From Candidatus Rokuibacteriota bacterium (lineage in GTDB: Bacteria > Methylomirabilota > Methylomirabilia > Rokubacteriales > CSP1-6): DNA of 64,000 nt. The stretch is from assembly GCA_003221695.1 (NCBI GenBank), contig QHSX01000038.1:124001-188000 (forward strand), in the 5' to 3' direction. The notes under the pieces are model-generated. The model had not been told where the DNA came from. It saw only the letters and a program-made list of their open reading frames with translations, and did not search any database. Below are positions 18,292 through 27,465 of the stretch, in pieces. Position 1 is the stretch's first letter; each line of letters opens with the position of its first letter. The translations under genes and the position numbers were made by a program.

Positions 18292-18321
18292 TTGACAATC
18301 TCGATCGACAATAGGTAGATT
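18292..18321 (+). promoter_or_regulatory. promoter/operator of the sulfite reductase operon (shared sulfur element, copy 2)
   Basis: TTGACAATCTCGATCGACAA at 18292-18311 matches the element before cysH in 19 of 20 bases. It is followed at the same spacing by GTAG and a -10-like TAGATT (18316-18321, spacer 18). Here the direct repeat GACAAT...GACAAT is exact. Two such elements in front of two sulfur operons and nowhere else noticed suggest a common regulator. Confidence 0.65.
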
Positions 18322-18327
18322 CTGCTC

Positions 18328-18358
18328 ATGACTGAGGCGGCTAATGACTGAGGCGGCT
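18328..18358 (+). repeat. tandem duplication of the translation start of the zinc-ribbon gene
   Basis: ATGACTGAGGCGGCT occurs twice, separated by a single A. The second copy opens the real gene at 18344. The first copy is out of frame and gives only a seven-codon frame (MTEAAND, stop at 18349-18351) whose end overlaps the real start. It could be neutral slippage or a tiny upstream frame that modulates translation. Confidence 0.8.
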
Positions 18359-18532
18359 GAGGAGTCGATCCGGCGCTGCCCCGTGTGCCGAGCCAAGGTT
18401 GTCGTGAAGCTGCCGCAGGAGGTTGTCATCCACAACGCCATCCTCAAGGTCGATGCGCCCACCGGCCACGTGAGCGCGAAGTGCTCTCGCTGCAAGGCCT
18501 GGGTGGAAGTGCCGCTCCGGTACCTCGGATGA
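18344..18532 (+). CDS. zinc-ribbon miniprotein heading the sulfite reductase operon
   Basis: A 62-residue protein. Two cysteine pairs, CPVC near residue 12 and CSRC near residue 47, separated by a beta-rich stretch (KVVVKLPQEVVIHNAILKVDAP), form a zinc ribbon. It ends 28 bases before the sulfite reductase start and would be the first product of this operon. No named family recognised. Such small ribbons can bind nucleic acid, act as a metal or redox sensor, or chaperone an enzyme; in this place a link to siroheme/iron-sulfur enzyme supply or to control of the operon is possible but unproven. Confidence 0.75.
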   Translation: MTEAAEESIRRCPVCRAKVVVKLPQEVVIHNAILKVDAPTGHVSAKCSRCKAWVEVPLRYLG

Positions 18533-18560
18533 TGGAGCTTTCCGCTTCCGGAGGAACGTG

Positions 18561-20258
18561 ATGAGCGAGGCGGTCAAGGAGACGAAGGCCCAGCGCGTCG
18601 AGCGGCTCAAGCGTGAGCTGAACCCGTGGGAAGCGTACGCCGAGATCCAGCGCTTCGCGCGCGAGGGCTGGGACGCGATCCCCGCGGAGTGGCTCGGGAC
18701 CTACTTCCGCTGGTGGGGCATCTACACGCAGGGTGACGGTGTCGGCGCGGTCGGCGGCAAGGGTGGTGAGGGCAAGGCGACGCGCCACTTCATGGTCCGC
18801 ATCCGGATCCCGAACGGTCAGCTGCAGGCTCACCAGCTTCGCACGATCGCCGGGCTCGCCGAGCGCTACGCGCGCGGAATCGCCGACGTCACGGTCCGCC
18901 AGAACATCCAGCTCCACTGGGTGACGCTCGAGAACCTGCCCGACGTCTTCCAGACGCTGTGGCGCAGCGGGATCACGACACAGGGCACGTGCGGCGACGT
19001 CACGCGCAACGTCACCGGCTGCCCGCTCGCCGGCGTGGACGCCGACGAGATCGTGGACGCCTCGCCGGTCGTCCACGCGGCGACGCGCATGGTCAACGGC
19101 AACCCGGCCTTCTATAACCTGCCGCGCAAGTACAAGGTCTCGATCACCGGCTGCCGGGTATGGTGCTCGTACCCGGAGGTCAACGACGTCGGGCTGACGG
19201 CGCTCCACCACCCGGCGACGGGCGAGATCGGCTTCGCCGTGCGCGTCGGCGGCGGGCTCTCGACCGATCCGCGCCTCGCCACGCGACTCGACGCCTTCGT
19301 GCGCTGGCACGAGGCGCTGCCGGTCCTCCGGGCGATCTCGGAGATCTTCCGCGACTCGGACGTGCTGCGGCAGAGCCGCGAGAAGGCCCGGCTCAAGTTC
19401 CTCTTCCTCCAGCACGGCTGGACCGCCGAGAAGTTCCTCGCGGCGATCGAGGACCGGCTTGGCCGGGCCCTCGAGCACGGCGTGCCCGACGACCCGCCCG
19501 AGGACGTCTACCGCGACCACGTGGGGCTCCATCGCCAGAAGCAGGAGGGGCTGGTCTACGCGGGCGTCGCGGTGCTGCGCGGTCGGCTGACTCCCGCCGA
19601 GATGCGCGCGGCTGCGGACCTGGCGGAGCGCTACGGGACCGGCGAAATCAGGACGACCAACATGCAGAACCTCCTGATCCCGAACGTCCAACGCGACCGC
19701 GCGGGCGCCCTCGCGCACGCGCTCGAGGCCGCCGGGCTTCGGCTCGACGCTTCGCCCTTCTGGCGCGGGACGATCGCATGCACGGGCTCGGAATTCTGCA
19801 AGCTCGCCCTCACGGAGACGAAGGGGTTCGCGCGCGCCCTCGTGGAGGAGCTGGAGACGCGGCTGCCGGGGTTCGACGAGCACGTGAAGGTCCACGTGAC
19901 GGGGTGCCCGAACAGCTGCGGCCAGCACTGGATCGCCGACATCGGCATCGAGGGCAAGAAGGTCAAGGTGGACGGCGCGCTCGTGGATGCCTACTACTTT
20001 TGCGTCGGCGGCGCCCTCGGCCGCCACTCGGCCACGGCCCGGCCGATCGGCCTCCGCGTCCCCGCTGCGGACGTCGGCGCGGCGATCGAGCGGCTGCTCC
20101 GCGCGTTCCTCGCCGAGCGTCTCGCCGGGGAGAACTTCCGGGAATTCTGCGCGCGTCACACCGACGAGGAGCTCCGCGCGCTGCTCGCCGGCGAGCTGGT
20201 CGACGCGGTGGAGCGTGACGTTCCGGCCGGTCAGCTGCCCCACGGCGTGGACGGCTGA
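18561..20258 (+). CDS. sir: ferredoxin-type sulfite (or nitrite) reductase
   Basis: A 565-residue siroheme enzyme; the ATG at 18561 has GGAGG six bases upstream (a GTG directly before it is possible). Two ferredoxin-like/siroheme-binding repeats are present, with [15 protein letters not shown] and [16 protein letters not shown], and the cofactor cysteines Cys407, Cys413 (CTGSEFC) and Cys449, Cys453 (CPNSCG) that hold the 4Fe-4S cluster coupled to siroheme. Sequence alone does not separate nitrite from sulfite reductase, but APS reductase and ATP sulfurylase next door and no nitrate gene favour reduction of sulfite to sulfide with ferredoxin electrons in the cytoplasm. Confidence 0.92.
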   Translation: MSEAVKETKAQRVERLKRELNPWEAYAEIQRFAREGWDAIPAEWLGTYFRWWGIYTQGDGVGAVGGKGGEGKATRHFMVRIRIPNGQLQAHQLRTIAGLAERYARGIADVTVRQNIQLHWVTLENLPDVFQTLWRSGITTQGTCGDVTRNVTGCPLAGVDADEIVDASPVVHAATRMVNGNPAFYNLPRKYKVSITGCRVWCSYPEVNDVGLTALHHPATGEIGFAVRVGGGLSTDPRLATRLDAFVRWHEALPVLRAISEIFRDSDVLRQSREKARLKFLFLQHGWTAEKFLAAIEDRLGRALEHGVPDDPPEDVYRDHVGLHRQKQEGLVYAGVAVLRGRLTPAEMRAAADLAERYGTGEIRTTNMQNLLIPNVQRDRAGALAHALEAAGLRLDASPFWRGTIACTGSEFCKLALTETKGFARALVEELETRLPGFDEHVKVHVTGCPNSCGQHWIADIGIEGKKVKVDGALVDAYYFCVGGALGRHSATARPIGLRVPAADVGAAIERLLRAFLAERLAGENFREFCARHTDEELRALLAGELVDAVERDVPAGQLPHGVDG

Positions 20259-20264
20259 GTCAAC

Positions 20265-20903
20265 ATGGGCTTCTACCCGGTCTTCCTGGAGCTGGCGGGC
20301 CGGCGGTGCCTGGTCGTCGGCGGCGGGCTCGTCGCCGAGCGCAGGGTGCACGGTCTCCTGGCGGCGAACGCGGCGGTGACGGTGGTCTCACCGGCGCTGA
20401 CTCCGGCGCTCGGGGCGCTCGCGTCCGGCGGGCAGATCCGCCACGACCGGCGCAGCTTCGCGCCGGACGACCTCGACGGTGTCGACCTCGCGTTCGCGGC
20501 GACCGACCGCGGCGAGGTCAACGCGGCGCTCTCCCTCGCGGCCCGCGCGCGCGGGGTCTGGGTGAACGCGGCGGACGATCCCGCGCACTGCACGTTTATC
20601 CTGCCGGCCGTCGTGCGGCGCGGGGAGCTCTCGGTGGCCGTGTCCACGGGCGGCACGAGCCCCGCGCTCGCTCGCGCGATCCGGGAAGAGCTCGAGCGCT
20701 ACCTGACGGCGGAGTACGTGACGCTCGCGGAAATCGCGGCGGAGGCGCGGCGCGAGCTGCGCGCCGCCGGGCGGGTCGCCGACGCCGAGACGTGGCGGCG
20801 CGCCCTCCAGGCACCCGAGGTGCGGCGGCTCATCGTCGAGCGGGGACGCGCGGAGGCCAAGCGCCACCTCCTCGAGCGCCTGGGAGCCCCGGCGTGCGCG
20901 TAG
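20265..20903 (+). CDS. precorrin-2 dehydrogenase/sirohydrochlorin ferrochelatase (CysG N-terminal type)
   Basis: A 212-residue Met8p/SirC-type protein: [26 protein letters not shown] is the NAD-binding start, followed by [17 protein letters not shown] and [20 protein letters not shown] with its conserved Asp. It oxidises precorrin-2 to sirohydrochlorin and, in this family, often inserts iron to make siroheme for the sulfite reductase encoded just upstream (6-base gap). The C-terminal methyltransferase half of a full CysG is absent and encoded by the next gene instead, overlapping by ten bases. Confidence 0.92.
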   Translation: MGFYPVFLELAGRRCLVVGGGLVAERRVHGLLAANAAVTVVSPALTPALGALASGGQIRHDRRSFAPDDLDGVDLAFAATDRGEVNAALSLAARARGVWVNAADDPAHCTFILPAVVRRGELSVAVSTGGTSPALARAIREELERYLTAEYVTLAEIAAEARRELRAAGRVADAETWRRALQAPEVRRLIVERGRAEAKRHLLERLGAPACA

Positions 20904-21667
20904 GGTCGGTCGCGCTCGTCGGCGCCGGCCCCGGCGACCCGGGGCTGATCACCGTCCGCGGCCTCGAGCGCCTGCGGCGCGCCGACGTCGTCGTCTACGA
21001 CCGTCTCGTGGATCGGCGCCTCCTCGACGAGGCGCCACGGGCGCGCCGCATCTTCGCCGGCAAGGCGCGCGGGGCTCACGCGCTACCGCAAGAGCAGATC
21101 AACGCGCTCCTCGTGAGGCACGCGCGGCGCGGCCGGCGCGTCGTGAGGCTCAAGGGCGGCGACCCCTTCGTCTTCGGCCGGGGCGGTGAGGAGGCGGAGG
21201 CGCTGGCGCGCGCCCGGATCCCGTTCGAGGTCGTGCCGGGGGTGACCTCCGCCGTCGCGGCGCCCGCCTACGCCGGGATCCCGCTGACCCACCGCGGCGT
21301 CGCGTCCTCGTTCGCCGTCGTCACCGGGCACGGCTGCGCGTCCGAGCGCGGGCGCCCCGTCGACTGGGCGCGGCTCGCGACCGCGGTGGACACGCTGGTC
21401 GTGCTGATGGGCCTCGAGCGACTGGCGGAGATCGCGCGCGAGCTCGTCGCTCGAGGGCGCCCGGCGGCGACGCCGGTGGCGCTCGTCCGCTGGGGAACCA
21501 CCGACTGGCAAGAGACGGTGATCGGGACGCTCGGCGACATCGCGACGCGCGCCCGCCGCGCGCGGCTCGAGCCGCCGGTCGTCGCGGTGATCGGCGATGT
21601 CGTCGCGCTGCGCGACAGGCTCGCGTGGTTCGACGAGCAGACCCTGCCGCTCGGAGCGGTCCGATGA
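20894..21667 (+). CDS. cobA: uroporphyrinogen-III C-methyltransferase
   Basis: A 257-residue SAM-dependent methyltransferase starting with GTG inside the end of the previous gene; a long same-frame extension upstream is a reading shadow. Motifs are typical: [44 protein letters not shown] and [20 protein letters not shown]. It methylates uroporphyrinogen III at C2 and C7 to precorrin-2, supplying the siroheme branch. The pair here equals a split CysG. Its TGA overlaps the ATG of the ATP-grasp gene, so all three appear translationally linked. Confidence 0.95.
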   Translation: MRVGSVALVGAGPGDPGLITVRGLERLRRADVVVYDRLVDRRLLDEAPRARRIFAGKARGAHALPQEQINALLVRHARRGRRVVRLKGGDPFVFGRGGEEAEALARARIPFEVVPGVTSAVAAPAYAGIPLTHRGVASSFAVVTGHGCASERGRPVDWARLATAVDTLVVLMGLERLAEIARELVARGRPAATPVALVRWGTTDWQETVIGTLGDIATRARRARLEPPVVAVIGDVVALRDRLAWFDEQTLPLGAVR

Positions 21668-22644
21668 GCCTCGCGCTGGCGGCGCCGATCGGCATCCTCG
21701 ACGAGCACCCCGAGTGGTCGGCGCGCCTCATCGCCGAGCTCGAGCGGCGGAGGCTGCCGTTCGAGAAGATCGACCACTCGAGCCACGGCTACGATCCGCG
21801 CGACCGGCGCCGGCGCTACGCCGTCGTCGTGAACCGCACGAGCCCGTCGTCGCACCGACGCGGCCACGCGGGCGTCCTCTTCTACGCCGAGCCGCTCCTG
21901 CAGCACTACGAGTCGCTCGGGATCCCCGTGATCAATCCCGTGGCGGCCTACCGGTTCGAGAAGTCCAAGGCGCTCCAGGTCAACCTCTTCGAGCGCCTCG
22001 GCCTCCCCTACCCACGGACGGTCGTCGTGAACCACCGCACGGAGCTCGTCAAGGCGAGCGTGGGCGTCCGCTTCCCGGTGTTGGTCAAGCCCAACGTCGG
22101 CGGCTCCGGCGCGCTCATCGAGCGGTTCGACTCGCGCGTGGATCTCGAGACCGCGGCCGAGCGCCTGGACTTCGGGCCCGACGGGACCGCGCTGCTCCAG
22201 GAGTACGTGGAGCCGGCGGGCGGCGCGATCGTGCGCGTCGAGGTGCTGGACCGGCGGTTCCTCTATGCGATCCGGATCGTCCGGGGCGCGACCGACTTCA
22301 ACCTTTGCCCGGCCGACATCTGCCAGGCCGAGCCGGCGCCCGCCGCCGGGGCGCTGGGCGCCTGCCCGGCGGACGCGACACCGGGGCTCACGGTCACCCG
22401 CGGGGACGCGCCGCCCGCCGTGGTGGACGCCGTGCTGGCGCTGACACGCGCGGCGTCGATCGACGTCGGCGGGGTCGAGTACCTCGTGGGCAAGGCCGAC
22501 GGCCGGGTCTACTTCTACGACGTCAACGCGACGTCGAACTTCGTCGCGAACGCGCCGGCCGTGGTGGGCTTCGACCCGACGCCACGCTTCGTCGACTACA
22601 TCGTGCGTGTCGCGACCCGAGGCACGCGGCGCGTCGCAGCCTGA
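21664..22644 (+). CDS. ATP-grasp family protein at the end of the siroheme/sulfite operon
   Basis: A 326-residue RimK-like ATP-grasp protein. The central parts are visible: [20 protein letters not shown], then [14 protein letters not shown] (nucleotide-binding loop), [12 protein letters not shown], and the metal-binding end [13 protein letters not shown]. It would join a carboxylate to an amine or thiol using ATP. The ATGA overlap with cobA ties it to this operon. A cysteine pair region ([21 protein letters not shown]) sits in the middle. The substrate is not evident; a small thiol or tetrapyrrole-related compound would fit the context but is inference. Confidence 0.82.
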   Translation: MSLALAAPIGILDEHPEWSARLIAELERRRLPFEKIDHSSHGYDPRDRRRRYAVVVNRTSPSSHRRGHAGVLFYAEPLLQHYESLGIPVINPVAAYRFEKSKALQVNLFERLGLPYPRTVVVNHRTELVKASVGVRFPVLVKPNVGGSGALIERFDSRVDLETAAERLDFGPDGTALLQEYVEPAGGAIVRVEVLDRRFLYAIRIVRGATDFNLCPADICQAEPAPAAGALGACPADATPGLTVTRGDAPPAVVDAVLALTRAASIDVGGVEYLVGKADGRVYFYDVNATSNFVANAPAVVGFDPTPRFVDYIVRVATRGTRRVAA

Positions 22645-22675
22645 CGCTGGACACCACACCACCAAGGAGGGATGT

Positions 22676-23311
22676 ATGTCACTGAGACTCGGAGACGCCG
22701 CACCGGACTTCACCGCCGAGACCACCGAGGGGCCGATCCGGTTCCACGAGTGGGTCGGGGACCGCTGGGTCATTCTCTTCTCGCACCCGCGCGATTTCAC
22801 GCCCGTCTGCACGACGGAGCTCGGCTACGTCGCGCGTCTCCGGCCGGAGTTCGACAAGCGGAACGTGAAGGTGATCGGCCTCTCGATCGACCCGCTGGAC
22901 GCCCACCGCGGGTGGGCGGCCGACATCAAGGAGACGCAGGGCTACGCGCCGAACTTCCCGATCATCGCCGACCCCGAACGCAAGGTGGCGAACCTCTACG
23001 GGATGATCCACCCCGCCCACGACGAGGTCTACACGGTGCGGACCGTCTTCGTCATCGATCCGAAGAAGAAGATCCGCCTGACGATCACGTACCCGCAGAC
23101 CACCGGCCGGAACTTCGACGAGATCCTGCGCGTGATCGACTCGCTCCAGCTCACCGACGCGCACCGGGTCGCGACGCCCGTCAACTGGAAGCATGGCGAG
23201 GACGTCATCATCGTCCCGGCCGTGAGCGACGCTGAAGCCCGCGCGAAGTTCCCGAAGGGCTGGCGCGCGCTCAAGCCGTACCTCCGCCTGACGCCTCAGC
23301 CCGACCACTAG
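22676..23311 (+). CDS. 1-Cys peroxiredoxin (Prx6 type)
   Basis: A 211-residue peroxiredoxin starting at the second of two nearby ATGs, after AAGGAGGG. The peroxidatic Cys45 lies in FTPVCTTE, with SHPRD before it, and no second cysteine exists, which with the long C-terminal arm (HRVATPVNWKHGEDVIIVP) marks the Prx6 group. It reduces hydrogen peroxide and alkyl hydroperoxides in the cytoplasm using a separate thiol. It follows the ATP-grasp gene by 31 bases, so it may be read with the sulfur operon or from its own promoter. Confidence 0.95.
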   Translation: MSLRLGDAAPDFTAETTEGPIRFHEWVGDRWVILFSHPRDFTPVCTTELGYVARLRPEFDKRNVKVIGLSIDPLDAHRGWAADIKETQGYAPNFPIIADPERKVANLYGMIHPAHDEVYTVRTVFVIDPKKKIRLTITYPQTTGRNFDEILRVIDSLQLTDAHRVATPVNWKHGEDVIIVPAVSDAEARAKFPKGWRALKPYLRLTPQPDH

Positions 23312-23320
23312 CTCGTCGAG

Positions 23321-23338
23321 GGGGCCTCCGCGGGCCCC
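23321..23338 (+). terminator. possible GC-rich hairpin after the peroxiredoxin gene
   Basis: GGGGCC and GGCCCC flank a six-base loop just after the stop codon. There is no run of T after it, so it may be only a weak or Rho-assisted end of transcription. Confidence 0.25.
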
Positions 23339-23398
23339 GTCCTCGGGGTGGGCCGGTCCTGGGGTACACTTGGCGAGACTCGTGCGGAGGGGTCGGCA

Positions 23399-24985
23399 AT
23401 GAGCGACGAGTTTCGCCACGTCTATCGGACCGAGCTCACTCCGGTGAGCTTTCTCGCGCGGAGCGCGTACGTCTTCCCACAGAAGACGGCCGTCGTCCAC
23501 GGCGCCCGGCGATACACGTACGCGCAGCTCGCGGAGCGGGTCAATCGCCTCGCCTCGGCGCTGCGGGCAGCGGGGATGAAGAAGCACGACCGGGTCGCGT
23601 TCCTCTGCCCGAACATCCCGGCGACGCTCGAGGCGCACTTCGGCGTGCCGGCCGCCGGCGGGATCCTCGTCGCCATCAACACGCGGCTCGCCTCCGACGA
23701 GATCGCGTACATCCTCAAGCACTCGGGGTCGCGGTTCCTCTTCGTCGACGCGGAGCTCGAAGGCCTCGTGAAGCCGATCGACCTGACGGGCGTGACGGTG
23801 GTCCGCGTGGACGACACGGGCACGCCGGGCGATCCCTACGAGGACTTCCTCGCGGCGGGCGCGCCGGATCCTCTCGAGAGTTGGCTCCGCGACGAGGACG
23901 AGACGCTCGCCATCAATTACACCTCGGGCACGACGGGGCGGCCGAAGGGTGTCATGTACTCGCACCGCGGCGCGTGGATCAACGCGGTCGGTGAGGTGCT
24001 CGAGGCCCACATGAGCTTCGACACGAAGTACCTCTGGACGCTGCCGATGTTCCACTGCAACGGCTGGTGCTTCACCTGGGGCGTCACGGCCGTCGCCGGC
24101 ACCCACGTCTGCCTGCGCCGTGTCGAGGCCGCCCGGATCTGGGAGCTGATCGACACGGAGGGCGTCACCCACTACAACGGCGCGCCGACCGTCCACGTCG
24201 GCGTCGTCAATGACCCGAAGGCCCACCGGCTCAGGCGCCCGGTCACCGTGTGCGTCGCGGGCGCCCCGCCCTCGCCGACGCTCCTCGGCAAGCTCAAGGA
24301 GCTCGGCTTCCGGCCCGTGCACGTCTACGGCCTCACCGAGACGTACGGCCCGCACACCGTGTGCGCGTGGCACGCCGAGTGGGACGCGCTGCCGCCCGAG
24401 GAGCAGGCGCGCCTCGCCGCGCGCCAGGGGCAGGGCTACGCGCTCTTCGACCTGGTGCGCGTCGTGGACACGAACATGCACGACGTGCCGCGAGACGGCG
24501 AGACGCTCGGCGAGGTCATCATGCGCGGCAACAATGCGATGAAGGGCTACTTCGAGCAGCGCGACGCGACCGCCGAGGCCTTCCGCGACGGCTGGTTCCA
24601 CTCTGGCGATCTTGCCGTGTGGCACCCGGACGGGTACGTCGAGCTGCGCGATCGGAAGAAGGACATCATCATCTCGGGCGGCGAGAACATCTCGACGATC
24701 GAGGTCGAACAGACCATCGTCAGGCACCCCGCCGTGCTCGAGTGCGCGGTGGTCGCGGTCCCCGACGCGAAGTGGGGCGAGCGGCCCAAGGCGTTCGTCA
24801 CGCTCAAGCCCGGCAAGAGCGCGACCGAGCGGGACATCATCGAGTTTTGCCGCCAGCACATCGCGCACTTCAAGTGTCCCGCCGCCGTCGAGTTCGGCGA
24901 CCTGCCGAAGACCTCCACGGGGAAGGTTCAGAAGTTCGTCCTGCGCGAGAAGGAGTGGCGAGGCCAGGCGAAGCGGATCAACTAG
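23399..24985 (+). CDS. AMP-dependent acyl-CoA synthetase
   Basis: A 528-residue fatty- or aryl-acid CoA ligase; GGAGGGG precedes the ATG at 23399. Motifs in order: LAINYTSGTTGRPKGVMYSH (phosphate loop), HVYGLTETYGPHT (acyl/adenine motif), GWFHSGDLAVWHPDGY and RKKDIIISGGENIS (hinge), and the lysine motif LPKTSTGKVQKF. It activates a carboxylic acid to its acyl-CoA through an acyl-adenylate. Compared with the PrpE-like enzyme at 12918 it lacks the short-chain N-terminus and belongs to the medium-/long-chain or aromatic branch. The next gene starts on the base after its stop. Confidence 0.93.
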   Translation: MSDEFRHVYRTELTPVSFLARSAYVFPQKTAVVHGARRYTYAQLAERVNRLASALRAAGMKKHDRVAFLCPNIPATLEAHFGVPAAGGILVAINTRLASDEIAYILKHSGSRFLFVDAELEGLVKPIDLTGVTVVRVDDTGTPGDPYEDFLAAGAPDPLESWLRDEDETLAINYTSGTTGRPKGVMYSHRGAWINAVGEVLEAHMSFDTKYLWTLPMFHCNGWCFTWGVTAVAGTHVCLRRVEAARIWELIDTEGVTHYNGAPTVHVGVVNDPKAHRLRRPVTVCVAGAPPSPTLLGKLKELGFRPVHVYGLTETYGPHTVCAWHAEWDALPPEEQARLAARQGQGYALFDLVRVVDTNMHDVPRDGETLGEVIMRGNNAMKGYFEQRDATAEAFRDGWFHSGDLAVWHPDGYVELRDRKKDIIISGGENISTIEVEQTIVRHPAVLECAVVAVPDAKWGERPKAFVTLKPGKSATERDIIEFCRQHIAHFKCPAAVEFGDLPKTSTGKVQKFVLREKEWRGQAKRIN

Positions 24986-26038
24986 ATGCCGCTCCTCTCG
25001 ATCCTCCGCGTGCTCGCGGTCGTCGGGGTCGGCGCGTCGGCCCTCCCCGTCACCGCCCGGGCCCAGCCGAGCGCCGCGGTCCGGGCGCCCCAGTTCCGCG
25101 TGGACCCGGCATGGCCCAAGCCCCTGCCGAACCGATGGCTCATGGGCCAGGCTGCGGGCGTGGCGGTGGACGCGCAGGACCACGTCTGGGTGATCCAGCG
25201 CCCACGCTCGCTCGTGCCGGCGCCGCCCGTCCTCGAGTTCGACCCCGCCGGCAATCTCCTCCGGGCCTGGGGAGGCCCGGGGCGGGGCTACGACTGGCCC
25301 GCGGCGGAGCACGGCATCTTCGTGGACGCTCAGGGTCACGTCTGGATCGGCGGCAATGGCGAGCGGGATCATCAGGTCCTGAAATTCACGCCGGACGGGA
25401 AGCTCTTGCTCCAGATCGGCCAGGCGGGTGTGACGGGCGGTGACAGCGACACCGCGCATCTCGGGCGCCCCGCCAGCGTGTCGGTGGATCCCGCGACGGG
25501 CGAGCTCTTCGTCGCGGACGGGTACAAGAACCACCGCGTCATCGTCTTCGACGCCCAGACGGGCGCCTACAAGCGCCACTGGGGCGCCAACGGCCGCCCG
25601 CCCGGCGACGCGAGCGTGAAGTCCTTCGGCAATCCGGTCCACTGTGTCCGCCTCGCCCGGGACGGGTTGCTGTACGTTTGCGACCGGAGCAACAACCGCA
25701 TCCAGGTCTTCCGGCGGGACGGGACCTTCCTCAAGGAGTTCGGGGTCGCGCCCGCGACGCGCGGCAGCGGCTCGGTGTGGGACGTGGACGTCTCGCACGA
25801 CGCGCCCCAGGCCTGGCTCTACAACGCCGACGGCGAGAACAACCACGTCTGGACGCTCCTGCGCGAGAGCGGCCGGGTCCTCACGAAGTTCGGGCGCGAC
25901 GGGCGCCAGGCGGGGCAGTTCCACCGGGTGCACAACCTCGCCGTGGACTCCCGGGGGAACATCTACACGACCGAAGTGGACACCGGCAAGCGCGTCCAGA
26001 AGTTCGTCTTCGAGGGCACGTCTCCCGTGGCGGAGTGA
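24986..26038 (+). CDS. secreted NHL-repeat beta-propeller protein
   Basis: A 350-residue exported protein: signal peptide with LAVVGVGASALPVTARAQ, then FRVDPAWPKPLPNRWLMG, a start often seen in secreted NHL or 6-bladed propeller proteins. NHL-type blades repeat as VAVDAQDHVWVIQRP, FVDAQGHVWIGGNG, ELFVADGYKNHRVIVFD, LYVCDRSNNRIQVF and LAVDSRGNIYTTEVDTGKRVQKF. Relatives act as peptidyl-hydroxyglycine lyases or binding scaffolds, but nothing fixes a reaction here. It begins immediately after the acyl-CoA synthetase stop and is likely co-transcribed. Confidence 0.85.
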   Translation: MPLLSILRVLAVVGVGASALPVTARAQPSAAVRAPQFRVDPAWPKPLPNRWLMGQAAGVAVDAQDHVWVIQRPRSLVPAPPVLEFDPAGNLLRAWGGPGRGYDWPAAEHGIFVDAQGHVWIGGNGERDHQVLKFTPDGKLLLQIGQAGVTGGDSDTAHLGRPASVSVDPATGELFVADGYKNHRVIVFDAQTGAYKRHWGANGRPPGDASVKSFGNPVHCVRLARDGLLYVCDRSNNRIQVFRRDGTFLKEFGVAPATRGSGSVWDVDVSHDAPQAWLYNADGENNHVWTLLRESGRVLTKFGRDGRQAGQFHRVHNLAVDSRGNIYTTEVDTGKRVQKFVFEGTSPVAE

Positions 26039-26125
26039 CCACGCCCACCTGACCCTCGCGACCCCCCTTGTCAGTGGGCGGCGACGGTGCGACACTCCCG
26101 CCACCGCCTCGAGGGAGGGGCTGCC

Positions 26126-27463
26126 ATGATCGGACGACGCACGCTCGCCGTCGCGCTCTTCGCGCTGGTCCTCGCCGTCGTCGTCCTCGCCGAGGCGGCC
26201 GACAAGAAGGTCATCCGGCTCTGGCAGACCGAGACCGAGCCGCAGACCCTCGCGGTCCTGAACCAGATCGCTGCCGAGTATGAGAAGACGCACCCGGACG
26301 TCTCGGTCAAGATCGAGGGGCTCGCCTGGGGCGACCTGGAAAAGAAGCTCACCGCCGCGCTCGCGGCCGGCGCGCCGCCGGACGCGGCGCACGGCCAGCC
26401 GATCACGTGTGTCTCGTTCGCGGCGAAGGGGCTCCTCCGACCGGTGGACGACCTCGCCGACTCGATCCCCAAGGACAACCTCGTCGATGCGTTCCGCAAC
26501 CTCTGCCAGTGGGACGGCAAGACCTACGGCGTCGGCCACTCCCCCGCGTCGTCGGTCTTCGTTTACCGGAAGGACCTGCTCGCCCAGAAGAGCCTCAAGG
26601 TGCCGCGCACGTGGGACGAGCTCGTCCAGGTGGCCGAGACGCTGAAGGAGGTCAGGGACGGCCAGGTCGTGCGCTGGGGGCTGACGATGACGGGGCAGCC
26701 GCTCTTCGTCAACATCGCGGTCGGCGAGCTCCTGAAGACGAACGGCGGCCGGCTGTTCGACGCCGAGGGGCGCCCGACGCTCACCGAGAAGCCGGTGCTG
26801 GAGCTGCTCGATTTCTACAAGAAGCTCGGCCGTGTCCTGCCGCCCGGCTGGACGGGTCACAGCTACCTCGACACCTTCGCGAACCTCGCCAACGACAAGG
26901 CGGCGATGCTCTACCAGGCCTACGGCCGGGGCGTCGGCTACATCGAGAAGTACGCGGCCAAGGACATCGCGGATCCGGACCACTTCGCGGTCGCGGACAA
27001 GGTGGTCGGCCCGTCGGGCCGGACGCCGGCGGCGCAGCTCGACTGCGAGCCGTGGATGGTCTTCAAGGACGCCAGGGGCGGCCCCGAGGCGGTGGACTTC
27101 CTCAAGTTCTTCTTCCGGGACGAGCACTACGTCCCGTACCTCCACTCGGTACCGATCCACCTCCTGTCGATCAAGAAGTCCACCTCCCGAAACCCGAGAT
27201 ACGCGGACAACGCGATGATCCGGAAGTGGCGGCCCTGGGTGGACATGCAGGAGAAGTATTTCCGCAACGACTGGATCAAGCCGGTCCTGGTCACGGACTG
27301 GGAGGACATGAAGAAGCCCTACCTGCTCGAGGTGATGGGGTCGGGCATCCTCGTGGACATGGTGCTCGACGCCGTGAAGGGCGTCCCGTCCGCCGAGGCG
27401 GCCGCCCGGGCGCAGAAGCGCGTCGAGGAGCTGCTCGCGAGCTCTGGCTATCTGAAGAAGTAG
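26126..27463 (+). CDS. sugar-type ABC transporter substrate-binding protein
   Basis: A 445-residue family-1 extracellular binding protein. The start at 26126 follows GAGGGAGGG and gives a Sec signal (MIGRRTLAVALFALVLAVVV, cleavage near AEA). The mature start KKVIRLWQTETEPQTLAVL and IEGLAWGDLEKKLTAALAAGAPPD are typical of maltose/sn-glycerol-phosphate binding proteins. It delivers its ligand, probably a sugar or polyol, to the two permeases encoded directly downstream. No ATPase gene lies in the cluster, so a shared MsmK/UgpC-type ATPase elsewhere must power it. Confidence 0.92.
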   Translation: MIGRRTLAVALFALVLAVVVLAEAADKKVIRLWQTETEPQTLAVLNQIAAEYEKTHPDVSVKIEGLAWGDLEKKLTAALAAGAPPDAAHGQPITCVSFAAKGLLRPVDDLADSIPKDNLVDAFRNLCQWDGKTYGVGHSPASSVFVYRKDLLAQKSLKVPRTWDELVQVAETLKEVRDGQVVRWGLTMTGQPLFVNIAVGELLKTNGGRLFDAEGRPTLTEKPVLELLDFYKKLGRVLPPGWTGHSYLDTFANLANDKAAMLYQAYGRGVGYIEKYAAKDIADPDHFAVADKVVGPSGRTPAAQLDCEPWMVFKDARGGPEAVDFLKFFFRDEHYVPYLHSVPIHLLSIKKSTSRNPRYADNAMIRKWRPWVDMQEKYFRNDWIKPVLVTDWEDMKKPYLLEVMGSGILVDMVLDAVKGVPSAEAAARAQKRVEELLASSGYLKK

Positions 27464-27465
27464 CG

